64,000 nucleotides of DNA from Omphalotus guepiniiformis (Eukaryota > Basidiomycota > Agaricomycetes > Agaricales > Omphalotaceae). The stretch's first letter is position 1. Every line of letters begins with the position of its first letter. A program made the translations under genes and the position numbers. The stretch lies in assembly GCA_028554645.1 (NCBI GenBank), contig JAQOOI010000022.1:496001-560000 (forward strand), written 5' to 3'. Positions 10,743 to 20,614 of the stretch are shown piece by piece. The notes beneath the pieces were generated by a model, which worked only from the letters and a program-made list of their open reading frames with translations, did no database searches and was not told the DNA's origin.

Positions 10743-13711
10743 TCAATGATGACACGATCCACCTGCCGGCGCAGAAGGCGCTTCACCGTTGTCGAACGCT
10801 GGTTTGCTATGAGCATCGTGTGTTCCAGGTACATCCATACTAGGATTCTTGTCAAAGAACGATACGGGTCTAATTGCGACGTTCAAGTGCTCGACTGGCA
10901 TCCTGTAAAAGGGGGGGTACATCAGACGTTTGACAGAAATTTTAAGGATCCCATCGACTTACACAGGCCAGTCCTCCGGTCTAGGAATATGTGTTACACC
11001 TAGTGAATGTGATCCGAAAAAACAATCAGCACAGCGAAAAAAAAAGAATGAAAAATGTAACTGACCGACAGTGAGAAACACTAACAGATCCTCATTCTCG
11101 ATATTCTTCTCCCCCTTCACCCACGACGCAATCGAATCAGCAGGGGCCTCCCTAGTCTGCGGAACATACTTCCCAGCAGGCCACATCCTACTCCCATACT
11201 TCTCATCCTCAACATCTTTACACACCCAAATCGGGTAATGCGTGAACGAAGCCCTCTTCAACGCCCAACCATCTTTCCTAGCCATCATAGGCGTGACACC
11301 ACCCTTCAACGCAACAGCATACCCAACATCCTTCCCACTGGCGTAATGCTTCTTGCTAGGGTTAACAATACGCCACCTACGCTCCTTCTCAAAGTCGTAA
11401 GATCTACCAGCCTCAGTCTTAAGTACAGTGTCGCGCGTGACGAATGCGTTTCCGGCAAAGTTACCGTCGGACCCTGTTGGTGCGTCGGGGAGGGGAACGA
11501 CGTCTGTTTCCACGACAGTATTGTTGATACCGTCTATCATGGGATCAATACGGAAAGAGAAGAGATGTTGGTGGTAGTGCGCGTTAACGTTGGGTGCAAC
11601 GGTCGTTCCAAATGGATTTGGCTCGCCGTCTTTTGCGACGTATACTTGAAGGATACCAGTGAGACGTGCTTCTATTTCGATACTTCCGTCTTGGTAGAAA
11701 TGGTAGTTCCATATGTACTCTGTGAACGAAGTTTTAAATAAAAAGGTATCTGAGGGCATTCTGCGAATTTACTCATAATTTGCCAAGGTACACACCATGC
11801 TCACGACGAGACGTCTCCTCCTTGTCGTTTGAGAGCGTCCTCCTGGTCGGTAATCGGAGTGCTTCCAAAGGACACCGTTGTCCTCTTCATGAATGCAAAT
11901 GACGTTCTTGATCACAACAGCCGAACCATCATGAGCGACGTACGCGCCGGGCTGTCGATGATCCTAATGAGCAGAGGTTCATGAACTAGTCAAGAAGAAA
12001 GTTCGAGGTACCATATAATGAATTTGTCCGACACAATCACAACCGAGAGAAAGCTCATTAGCCATCGTACCCATGCCATATTCACCCCTAGTATCACAGT
12101 GAGATATGGAAGAAAGAATCACGAAAGATAAGTAGAGACTCACGAATCGAAAGCAAACTTCCTGGGATGAGGATATTCGGGAGCTCCATAGGGAACAACC
12201 ATCTCCACCAAGGAAAGTCGATAGATGATGGGTCTAACGACACCATGATCATTGTATGTAATTGTGGATAGCACCACACCCTCTCGATGACTATATCACA
12301 GAAAGGAGGTTTCAATGTCAAAAGAGCACCTGGGATGCCGTATCATACCTGAAAGCTGCACGCGTAGAGTTAGCTCGAAATCAAAAACATCCCGAATAGA
12401 AGTAGTGTCCTGACCGATATGCATCTTCCAATTTTGCCACTCCAGCTCATGACCATCTATCTTAAAGCTAACTCCTTCAGGTTGAACAATGTGAAGTGGC
12501 TTGATATCATCACGAGGTTTGAAGTTCTCTTCGGTCTTGGCCATAAGATCCGGGAGGAAGTCGAACGCTTTCTTGGGAGGGGGAATTCGTTCTCGGTTTG
12601 AAGCGGTTAGTGCATCTACGGTCAGTGCGGGCAAGTGGGTCTTCGAAACGGATAGAACAGGTCCATTCACGGATGCTTCGTAGTGCGGGGGAAAGTCTTA
12701 TGGATAAGAAAAGGCTTCAGATTAACGAAGACGGAGAAGAGCGAAACGTTATATGATTTACCAATGTGAACAACTTCTTCTGTATTGGAGTCCACGATCG
12801 GAATAAAATCCTGCAGCTCTGGAGTTGATAAGTGTTAAACATATCAATAAAGTCGCGCGCACCATAGGATGAGCATACAAGTTGTCATGTTCGGAGAAAC
12901 GAGCGAACACCAAAGCTTGTTGAATTCTTCGTTTATGCGGAAATCTATCGTCATATCCTATCGCCCAGCCGTCACAAGCTATCTGCTCAGGAAGAACACC
13001 TTTTCAACAGATTCGTTACATGCAACGTCGCGAGACTAGATGACTGTTTAGCTCACCAACTTCTTTAGCAAGCGCTTGAACGCGTTTATCAGCCTTGATA
13101 ACTTTCTCGCAAGCGACTAGCTCTTCGACCGAGATCTGAGGCTGCACTCCTTCAGGGAGTTCATCCAATGCATCAACGAGCCATTTTCCATCCTTGAACG
13201 AAAGGACAACGTTATAGTTGTTTCTGGAGAGATGAGGTTAGCCAGGTTGAAGGAAGAGTCTTTCCTGACGGGTCACGCACCCGTTTACGACATCCAAGAA
13301 CTGAGCATCTGATCAGTATGATATCCCTGCTGATACACCCACTGGAATGCACTTACGTCGACCTCAGCCCTTCTCACAATCGGCACTGGTTCCTCTGGTT
13401 TGCTTCCTGGAGCCAAAGGAATGCCCAAGAACGCGAGCACAGATTTCTTCGGTGCAGGCAGAAGATAGCAAGTGATGAATTTCACGGCCTTGATCTCGGT
13501 GTTGGTGGTTACATAGTGTCGAACGCTGAGAGTAACGGCGATAATCTACCACAGATCAAAGCACTCATGAGTCGAGAGAAACTAATGACTGTCTTTGACG
13601 CACCTCATCGGGAGTAAGTGGATCCAAAGGATGCTTGAATGAAGTAGGAAGAACGTTGAGAGTCTCTTGAACAGTGGTAGCAGTACTCGGAGCTTTAGTT
13701 TCTTCAGACAT
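10743..13711 (-). CDS. Copper amine oxidase (primary amine oxidase)
   Basis: Start at the ATG at 13711 ([13 protein letters not shown]), stop at 10743, with about ten exons. The C-terminal catalytic domain is clear: [17 protein letters not shown], then [13 protein letters not shown], then VCTLANYE next to [12 protein letters not shown]. The Tyr in NYE is the residue that becomes the topaquinone cofactor. The copper ligand pair HYH lies in [14 protein letters not shown]. The end reads PRPEDWPV then [19 protein letters not shown], and a short Gly/Ser tail (GGSCHH). The enzyme oxidatively deaminates primary amines to aldehyde, ammonia and hydrogen peroxide, so it can supply nitrogen. I see no classical peroxisomal C-terminal tripeptide. 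The exon junction directly after NYE does not splice in frame with any GT-AG pair I can find (see findings), so the gene may use an unusual site, contain a sequence error, or be damaged. Confidence 0.85.
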
Positions 13712-13760
13712 GGGAAATCAATCGGGGTCAATTGAAAGAGTAGTTACTAGTTAGAGAGAC

Positions 13761-13770
13761 TTTATATACA
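13761..13770 (-). promoter_or_regulatory. Probable TATA box of the copper amine oxidase gene
   Basis: The minus strand reads TGTATATAAA about 50 bases before the ATG at 13711. The match is good and the spacing plausible for a short 5' UTR. Two other genes here have TATAAAG at 55-75 bases, which supports the call. Confidence 0.45.
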
Positions 13771-13869
13771 GATAGTACAGAAGACAGTTTATTATCTCAG
13801 ATAGGTTTCCGGAGTCCCGACACTCCCTATCTCATCTCCAATCCACTGACTACTCGGACTCCTCTTCCT

Positions 13870-14730
13870 CCCTTTGCAACTCCTGCGGAACTCATTAACA
13901 GATGTACTCCGTCCCAAGTGCTATCAATCGCGTTCGAATTTCATCCTCATTCAGCTTCAGAGTTTTTTAGAGCAAATATGCCTCACTGAATTCGCAAATA
14001 TGCCTCGAAACCACTTTAACCTTGACCAGCACTATTCAGTTGGAAACGATGCCTTATACCTGCTCTGCTGGGAATTCAAGCCTCAGGAGGACATAAGTTG
14101 AAGGACTTGGACTTACAAGTCGACAAAGGCCACCGGCCAAGGATATATTGATGAACCTTATCATTTCAAAACTCCTCGAGCTCCCCGTACGTGACCTAGC
14201 AAATTCCTTTCCAGAATTCTTCGAATTATGTCGTGAAGTTATACAACCTCGATCTGGACCGGTGGTTAGCTTACACTTGGGAACCTTGCTAGTCTGATGA
14301 ATTCCGGATCCTGCTATTTGAACGGCCAAAACTGACAATATCATTTAGTTTTTGACAGTCAACGTAAACTCTCATCGTCACAACTCCAAGGTATCTGAGC
14401 ATCTGAGAGGGGCTTTTCGTCCCTCTATGATCACTGTCATGCCATGTATTTCGGAAGCGTAGCATTGTTGCTGGTCTAGGCGTCAGGATTGGAACAATTC
14501 GTAGAAGAGATTGTTTCAAAGTACGTTCTCGGAATACAATCGGAACTAAAGAGAGGCTAATCATCAACTCATTTAGGTCTCATTTCCGAGATTCCAACTC
14601 CCCTCCTACCCAGACTTATTTCTTTCGCCATCGACGGACTCCCGAGTTCATTCTCCGGTACCGCAGTGGGATCCAAAGTTTTCGTTCATTCGGTTCCCCT
14701 CAAGGTTCACCGTTCAAGTAGATTGTTGAT
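13870..14730 (+). pseudogene. Possible decayed coding sequence (family unknown)
   Basis: Several short open stretches with protein-like composition lie on the plus strand in different frames: DQHYSVGNDALYLLCWEF (about 14030-14085), an ATG-started piece MNLIISKLLELPVRDLANS (from 14151, ending near 14298), and SEIPTPLLPRLISFAIDG (about 14585-14640). They cannot be joined into one frame with convincing introns. The style, with Leu-rich segments, hints at a degenerate F-box or BTB-type gene, both of which expand in agaricomycete genomes, but I cannot name it. It could also be random sequence. Confidence 0.2.
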
Positions 14731-14901
14731 CTTGATAGGATGATACAATCAATCCATTCAGCAATTGGGAACGGATTCGCGGAACCAGCAGACAGGCGCG
14801 TTGAAGACGAGTCAGTACTTAGCACTCACTCATCGACGAATAATCATGCTCTTTACATTGTCATTATCGTCATCGTCTATCTACGCCATCCCCGTGAAGG
14901 A

Positions 14902-15773
14902 CTACTTCTGCTTCTTAGCCTTGCCAGTGGGCTGTAACAATGGAGGCTTAGCTGCGGTTACGGGCTTCGGAGCTTTAATATTTGGGTTATACTTATTGTA
15001 GGCCTCAGCCCAATTTGCATGCGGGCTGTTCCCAGGGGCTGCTGATCCAGATTGGCCGTATTGAGTAGATCCATGTCCCCCGTAGGCTTGGGTACCAGGT
15101 TGCCCGGCGGGGGAGGGCGAATAATCGGAACCTGGATATACTGGGGGAATAACCGGGGTATAATCTGGAGATACTGGGGGAATGACCGGGCCACTATGTG
15201 AAGCTGATCCATATGGATTGGAAGCTGCGTATACAGCGCCTGTATTTGATCCATACGCGCCGTATGAATTAGAAGCTGGGTGTGAAGCACTAGCGCTACC
15301 ATACGGATTGGACTGCGAACTTGATCCATACGCGGCGTATGGATTAGAAGCTGGCTGTGGAGCACCAGCGCTACCATACGGATTGGACTGCGAACTCGAT
15401 CCATACGCGGCGTATGGATTAGAAGCTGGCTGTGGAGCACCAGCGCCACCATACGGATTGGACTGCGAACTCGATCCATACGCGCTTTTGGGAGGGCCAT
15501 ATATATTAGGTTTTGAGCTAGACTGCCCATACCCTCTCTTATGATAGTGAGCTTCAGCAGCATCAGACGGCTCTTCATTGTATCCCGAAGGGGCGTCCTT
15601 TAAGTTTTCGCAAGAATCGTTAGGAGGGCAATTGAATATGTAAATTATGGAATCCTACTTGCCTTTATGTGTAACGACTCGGGGACATCTCGTTGGGAAA
15701 TGACCGCAGAGGAGACGGTATCAGAAAGGAGCAAAGCGCAGAATAGAGCGAGCGATGAGAGACCAGCTTTCAT
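14902..15773 (-). CDS. Secreted Tyr/Gly/Ser/Pro-rich repeat protein
   Basis: Exon 1 is 15663-15773 and exon 2 is 14902-15597, giving 268 aa. The N-terminus MKAGLSSLALFCALLLSDTV is a clear signal peptide. After a spacer with a Lys-Arg pair (HYHKRGYG, a possible Kex2 site) comes a repeat domain with a 25-residue unit containing YGSSSQSNPYG and GAPQPASNPYA, in three good copies and one degenerate copy. A Pro/Tyr-rich part (PPVSPDY, PPVYPGSDY) and a Lys-rich end (GKAKKQK) follow. The codon-aligned frame is free of stops over all 231 codons of exon 2. The intron uses a GC donor in the context AAG|GCAAGT with acceptor AAAG, a known functional exception. Function is unknown. A cell-wall or surface low-complexity protein is the natural guess. 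No cysteine is present after the signal peptide, so it is not a hydrophobin. Confidence 0.7.
15236..15490 (-). repeat. 75-bp in-frame tandem repeat
   Basis: The string ggattggactgcgaac recurs at 15305, 15380 and 15455, exactly 75 bases apart, with near-identical sequence between. A fourth, diverged copy lies at the low-coordinate side. It codes for the 25-residue unit of the secreted protein. Confidence 0.9.
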
Positions 15774-15843
15774 GACGGTGTGTGTATAAGATGCAAGATT
15801 TGTTAGAGGGCCAGCCTGAAGAGAAGGAGTGAAATCATGGTGC

Positions 15844-15850
15844 CTTTATA
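15844..15850 (-). promoter_or_regulatory. Probable TATA box of the secreted repeat protein gene
   Basis: TATAAAG on the minus strand, about 70 bases before the ATG at 15773. Strong match, plausible spacing. Confidence 0.5.
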
Positions 15851-15916
15851 CTTTAGATGCAAGCCGTGCTACCGCTCGCTTAGTGAAGCTCAAGTCTGGC
15901 AACACCGAAACCTATG

Positions 15917-16565
15917 TTTATTTTCCTGGTCAGCGTTGCGAACATCCGAATGGAATTTGGAAGTCTTTTGAACATCGAGCAATGGTTCCCGACTTCGCCT
16001 GCGCAAGCAAAGTGTACGGATGTGCAACGCAAGGTGTCGCTGGGCAGACTAACACCAGTCTATACGCCAGCGACAACTATAAACCTGGGATGGCTGACAC
16101 GTAAAGTGCCAGCCTAAGCACTGCTGTATCCGGCAACCCAATTCGCTTTGGTCTCCAGCTCATCTGCGATTCCAGTGCGATTCCTGATCGCTCACACGTG
16201 TTTATTTTCCTGGTCAGCGTTGCGAACATCCGAATGGAATCTGGAAGTCTTTTGAACATAAAGCAATGGTTCCCGACTTCGCCTGCGCAAGCAAAGTGTA
16301 CGGATGTGCAACGCAAGGTGTCGCTGGGCAGACTAACACCAGTCTATACGCCAGCGACAGCTATAAACCTGGGATGGCTGACACGTAAAGTGCCAGCCTA
16401 ACCACTGCTGTATCCTGGTAACCCGGAGGTCACTTTCGTCTCCAGCTCATCTGCGAAAGCGCTGATGGCTCACACGTAACGCGTAAAGTGCCAAAGTGCT
16501 AGCCTGACCACTGCTGTATCTGGTAACCCCGAGGTCACACTCGTCTCCAGCTCATCCCGGCTCAT
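15917..16565. repeat. 284-bp tandem repeat (two full copies plus partial copies)
   Basis: The segment starting tttattttcctggtcagcg at 15917 recurs at 16201 with a handful of base differences, a period of 284. The rear part of the unit (gtaaagtgcc...accactgctgtat...ggtaacc...gtctccagctcatc) recurs again, shortened, around 16480-16560, so there are two full copies and at least one partial. The open frames inside it (for example from 15914 and from 16198) translate the same sequence in both copies and look incidental. I see no coding gene here; origin unknown, possibly a minisatellite grown upstream of the secreted-protein gene. Confidence 0.85.
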
Positions 16566-16821
16566 CCTCCTTCGAACTTCCCAATCGCCAAAGTGGCGAC
16601 GTGCAACAAGTTGCCTTGAGACACATCAGGCCCCAGGCTTCAGGACTCAATAATCAGGCCCAGGACACGTCGTACCGACATCTTGCTCAGTTACTGAACA
16701 TCCGACCTAGTTATTCTCGTGTAATTTTACCAAATCATTCAAGTTCATGATATGTATTTACAACTCGTAATAGTATCCCACTCTTCCTTCTGAAAGATGA
16801 GATGCTTCTATTCTAGCACCT

Positions 16822-18676
16822 CTACAGCCTCCATCTCCTCTCTCCACGTTCCAAATTTCGATTGCGCCTCACATAAATCACCCGCAATATGATCGCAAGG
16901 ACCGAACCAAGCAACGAAAACGCTGCATTGGTGTAGTGGCCTGTCGGGTATCCAGGAGCCTCAGAGGACTTGTATATGTACACACCTAGCATTGGCGATC
17001 ACTTTTATAGGTTTATACAGTTATTTCAATCCAGCTCACCAATGATCTGCCCTATAGCTCCCATCGAAACGTTTAGCGGTACCCCAAGCGTCGCTGAGCC
17101 CGTACTCTGCAGGTTTGCTGTGAGCCATGAGAGTAGTGGCGGGATACTCGCGAACGCAAAGGAGACGGCGACACAGAGAATTCCGTATCGCGCTTTGAAT
17201 GCAGTCGGTGAGAGCACGCCTTATTGGCCAAGAATATTGAGCACACGCAGTCTTGATGGCGAATAGATACTCACCCTCGATAAGAAAAGCGAACCCAGAG
17301 ATGAATAGCGAGATTGAAGTCCCAACAGACCGCATTTCGTACTTGTCACTTAGCCATGATATCGTGACCGTCACTACGAAAGCGACCGCATACGGAGGGA
17401 CTGTGAATAACTAGACGTGTGTTCAAATCAATCAGCACGTTAGAAGGAACGAGTTTAGAGACCTCACCTGAGCGTTGAGACCTGTATAGCCCAAACCGGA
17501 CACAATTGTTGGTGTGAATAACGAAATGCTTGAGAAAGGGACGGAGATGCAGATATATCTAGCAATAAAAAGAAATTAATAATCTAAACTGTACCCAATG
17601 CAAAATAATCAACCTACATCACATAATGAACATACAACCTCCAATCCGTCAACGTCCGCTTCGCCTCTTCCCAACTAATCTTATCATGTCCCAACGACGC
17701 AACTCCCTTTATCCTCTCCACAGCCAGCTCTTTTTCCTCTTCCCTCAACCATCTCGAGGTTTCCGGATAATCAGGAAAGAACGCGAAGATGAGAAACGCA
17801 CATGCGCACGACGGCGCACCCTCGATGATAAACAGCCATCGCCAGGCTTCGATGTTACGCGTGCGATTCATTTTCCCAACACCATAGGCGATGGCACCGC
17901 CAAAAGCGCCAGCTAGGGTAGCACAGGCGAGGATGAGAGCAACGCGAATTGCACGTTCAGAGGGTTTGTACCTAGTCAAATGGACACATATATAATTGAA
18001 GGTAGGAGTGAAGAGTGTTGTGGTTAGGATCAGCAGACCTTGGAGAAAGTAGTTCATGCTCACCAAAATGTCAAGAAGTAAACAAGTCCGGGAAATAACC
18101 CAGCCTCAAACATCCCAAGGAGGAATCTAATTGCCGTCAAGCTCCCGTAATTACTTGCTGCACCGAGGCACATGGTCATTGCGCCCCAGCAAAACATTAG
18201 AATAGCAATCCAACGACTGGGGCGAAATGCTTTGAGCATATAATTGGAGGGGGTTTCAAAGAGGAAGTACGCGATGAGAAACACCATGAGTGCAGTCGTG
18301 TACTCGTTGTTGGAGAGGTCAATGCTCTGCTGAAGTGAATCCCCAACGTCACTGTTGAGGACCCTCGCGTTACCCTGCAGTGGGAAGAAAAGGTGGGGTC
18401 TGAGTAAGCCCCAACACAGAAGGATATTCGCAAAGAACGTACAATGTTTGAGCGATCCAGTGAACACAGAAGATAGATAAGCATGGAGCAAGGGATGATT
18501 CGAACGTCTAATTTTCGAAGTAACCTGATTAAACAACATGAACGACGATTGCAGATGACAATTACTGTTACAAACCTTCGCTCAGCAGTGGCATCGACTA
18601 CATATGTCGAAGTAGACTTCGACTCTTCGTGCACATAGTCAACCTTCTCGATATCGTCCTTTGAGGAACGTGACAT
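16822..18676 (-). CDS. MFS transporter, anion:cation symporter type (Dal5/Tna1-like)
   Basis: Start at the ATG at 18676 (MSRSSKDDIEKVDYVHE), stop at 16822. About seven exons, with GT-AG introns where I checked them. After a hydrophilic N-terminus comes the first membrane region with LLRKLDVRIIPCSMLIYLL and the family motif CSLDRSNIGNAR, then YTTALMVFLIAYFLFETPSNYML, the MFS-conserved RFLLGMFEAGLFPGLVYFLTFWY, and ACATLAGAFGGAIAYGV. A central loop follows (FPDYPETSRWLREEEKELA). The second half includes GLGYTGLNAQLFTVPPYAVAF and NVSMGAIGQIIG, ending RNRNLERGERRWRL. Twelve membrane segments are expected. Members of this family import allantoate, nicotinate, pantothenate or related carboxylates with protons. 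The substrate here cannot be read from the sequence. The amine oxidase and xanthine dioxygenases elsewhere in the window make a nitrogen compound attractive, but that is inference. Confidence 0.85.
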
Positions 18677-19227
18677 GCCGACTATGATACGATTTTTAAA
18701 TGTATGGGTCGATAGTCACTATGTCGCCCTTGCCTCAGAACAGCGACCTAGAAAGCTGAGGGTATGGGAAGCAGTTCCTACGAAGAGACGCGTAACGGAC
18801 ACCTAAAAGATCGAAAATTCGTTAATGTCTGCAAAGGAACGTTAAACTCGGAGTTGCTCACGGGGTGCGAATAGGTGCGAATGCGGGGTATAGAGCCTGC
18901 ACTCGTGATCATCGAATATCGTTGGACAGGGCTGTCATATCCGCTGTCACAAGACAACTATTGAGGAACATTTCAGCAGCGTAGAGCGTCTCTCGGCCCG
19001 TAATACGTAGCGACCTGATGAAAGTGAGCTTTTAAGTTATAAGATTAAGTTGGCAGGTATGCAAGGAAACGCACCAGAGTCACAGGTGAAGAAGGGCAGA
19101 AGAAGAGAAATCTAAGTATCAGAAATCTATCCACAACAGCTATCATCTCCGAGTCCAGATTATCTCTTTTACAATCATTGATTACCCTAGAGTTCAAGTT
19201 GCAGTAGTTCAGCGGCTTGCTAGGTCG
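18677..19227. other. Intergenic region upstream of the MFS gene
   Basis: Promoter side of the minus-strand transporter gene. No gene or RNA is recognised. Confidence 0.4.
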
Positions 19228-20110
19228 AACGGCCGCTGAAGACAATATTTTCCCTGAAGGTCACATCCTTTCTAAACGGCAGCGTATTCGTGAGTACGTA
19301 GATTTTGACAAAGGTACTGAAAGGTAGAGGGTAGAACAAGATCATAGGCAAACGAGATTGTGAGTGAAGCGCCGGGCGGCAAAAATAAACGTTGGTTGCA
19401 TAAACCCTAACCTCAATCCGCACCTCAGTTTTGTACCACCACAGTTTTTCGCCATGCATCTAATGTATACTCTAGACGAAGCGGGTAACAGAGTGTATAC
19501 CCTTAAAGTATGTACTAAATACTCTGTAACTCGCGTCCTGACACTCACCTCTTCGTCTACCTTCACCAGAAAATGACCGACACAGGGAAAATCACAAAAT
19601 CGGCGCACCCAGGTGAACTTGACTCAATCCCTCCAACCTTTTCAAGCTTCTGAAGTTTATGTGGATATACAGCTCGATTTTCTCCTGATGACAAGTTCTC
19701 GAGACATCGCGTTACGATTAAAAAGCGTCATGGTGTCTTATTGACCCAGCTACCTGCGAAACCAATGTGATATATTCAGCTCTCCTTAGGGCAGTATTCA
19801 CTCCGCGAGCGAACTGTATTGGTCGGACAATATCAGGGATGGTTGACCCGAGTTGGCAGCTCACGGCTGGTCTGCTGCCGTGTGCTGAAGTAGCTTCTTG
19901 TATGTTTTACTCCACGAAGTGTGGGGTTTCATTCTTGGAAATTACTTGTCTTTACAAGATCTTCAAGACTCCATTACGCATTTTACAGTTGTTCACAGAC
20001 ACCCACTTGTCGCAATACATAAAAAAATTGAACTACTCGTCTGCAAAACTTGATCGCATGTCATTCCTACAGCTACATCCATAATGGCCAACACAAAACA
20101 TGAAACCCTC
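19228..20110 (+). repeat. Unidentified dispersed element, copy A
   Basis: From aacggccgctgaagac at 19228 to about 20110 the sequence is highly similar, in the same orientation, to 27489-28290. Shared blocks include cacatcctttctaaacggca, gaagcgccgggcggcaaaaa, gacccagctacctgcgaaac, and agcgaactgtattggtcgga. Copy A is about 80 bases longer through internal indels. No conserved reading frame spans either copy. Both end at an ATG followed by matching codons (M-A/V-N-T-K), as if the element were the 5' region of a lost gene. I found no clear terminal inverted repeat or target-site duplication by eye. Candidates are a decayed transposon, a solo terminal repeat, or a segmental duplication. Confidence 0.75.
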
Positions 20111-20129
20111 TTTGGTTCCATCTACATGA

Positions 20130-20300
20130 TCAAATGGAGCCGAGGAGGATGGTGACAAGCATGGCACACTGGCAAATGATGGCATAGAGGAGTCCAAACG
20201 TCTTGATGACTATCTCGAGAGACATGATGCAGATGACGAGGATGAGGTCCAGCCTAATCTCGCGCCGAGAACAAAACCATCGAGAATAGCCGTCTCTTGA
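20130..20300 (+). pseudogene. Short acidic reading-frame remnant next to element copy A
   Basis: An open frame from 20130 (just after a stop) to the TGA at 20298-20300 codes about 56 residues: AEEDGDKHGTLANDGIEESK, then RLDDYLERHDADDEDEVQPN, ending KPSRIAVS. The composition looks like a real protein C-terminus. It has no ATG and no counterpart beside copy B. It may be the tail of a gene whose middle was deleted. Not identified. Confidence 0.3.
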
Positions 20301-20614
20301 ATCTTCAACGCGGCGGACTCGTTAAATCATTCCCTGGCTTGTATAAATTTATTTTCCCTCTTTTGATACCATTTGCATCCGCTCGCACATATATTGTTTT
20401 CGTAAAGTATCTCACCTGAACACTTATCAACACTATCTATGTGTATGTATAGCATTATGTACTTTGATTATAGTATCCCTTAGTTTGAAGAACTCATGAT
20501 ATTTGTCAGCATTCACTTTTGACATCGGCAGCTTTGGCCGGCACCGAGCGGTCACGCGCATAGGCAAAAGTCAAGACATTTTATTTCCTCTCTTTCTCGA
20601 TTCTCGATACAACA

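Noticed and set aside
15182..15544. Plus-strand open frame rich in DPYAAYGLEAG
   Set aside because: Codon-aligned antisense of the secreted repeat protein; no start context, no promoter, mirrored from the repeat.
14958..15578. Long minus-strand open frame with repeats RMDRVRSPIRMVALVLHSQ
   Set aside because: It is the wrong frame of the same tandem repeat. The correct frame has a signal peptide exon, a splice junction and natural composition.
15829..16401. Three short plus-strand frames in the 284-bp repeat
   Set aside because: They repeat the same sequence because the DNA repeats; no start context or protein-like composition.
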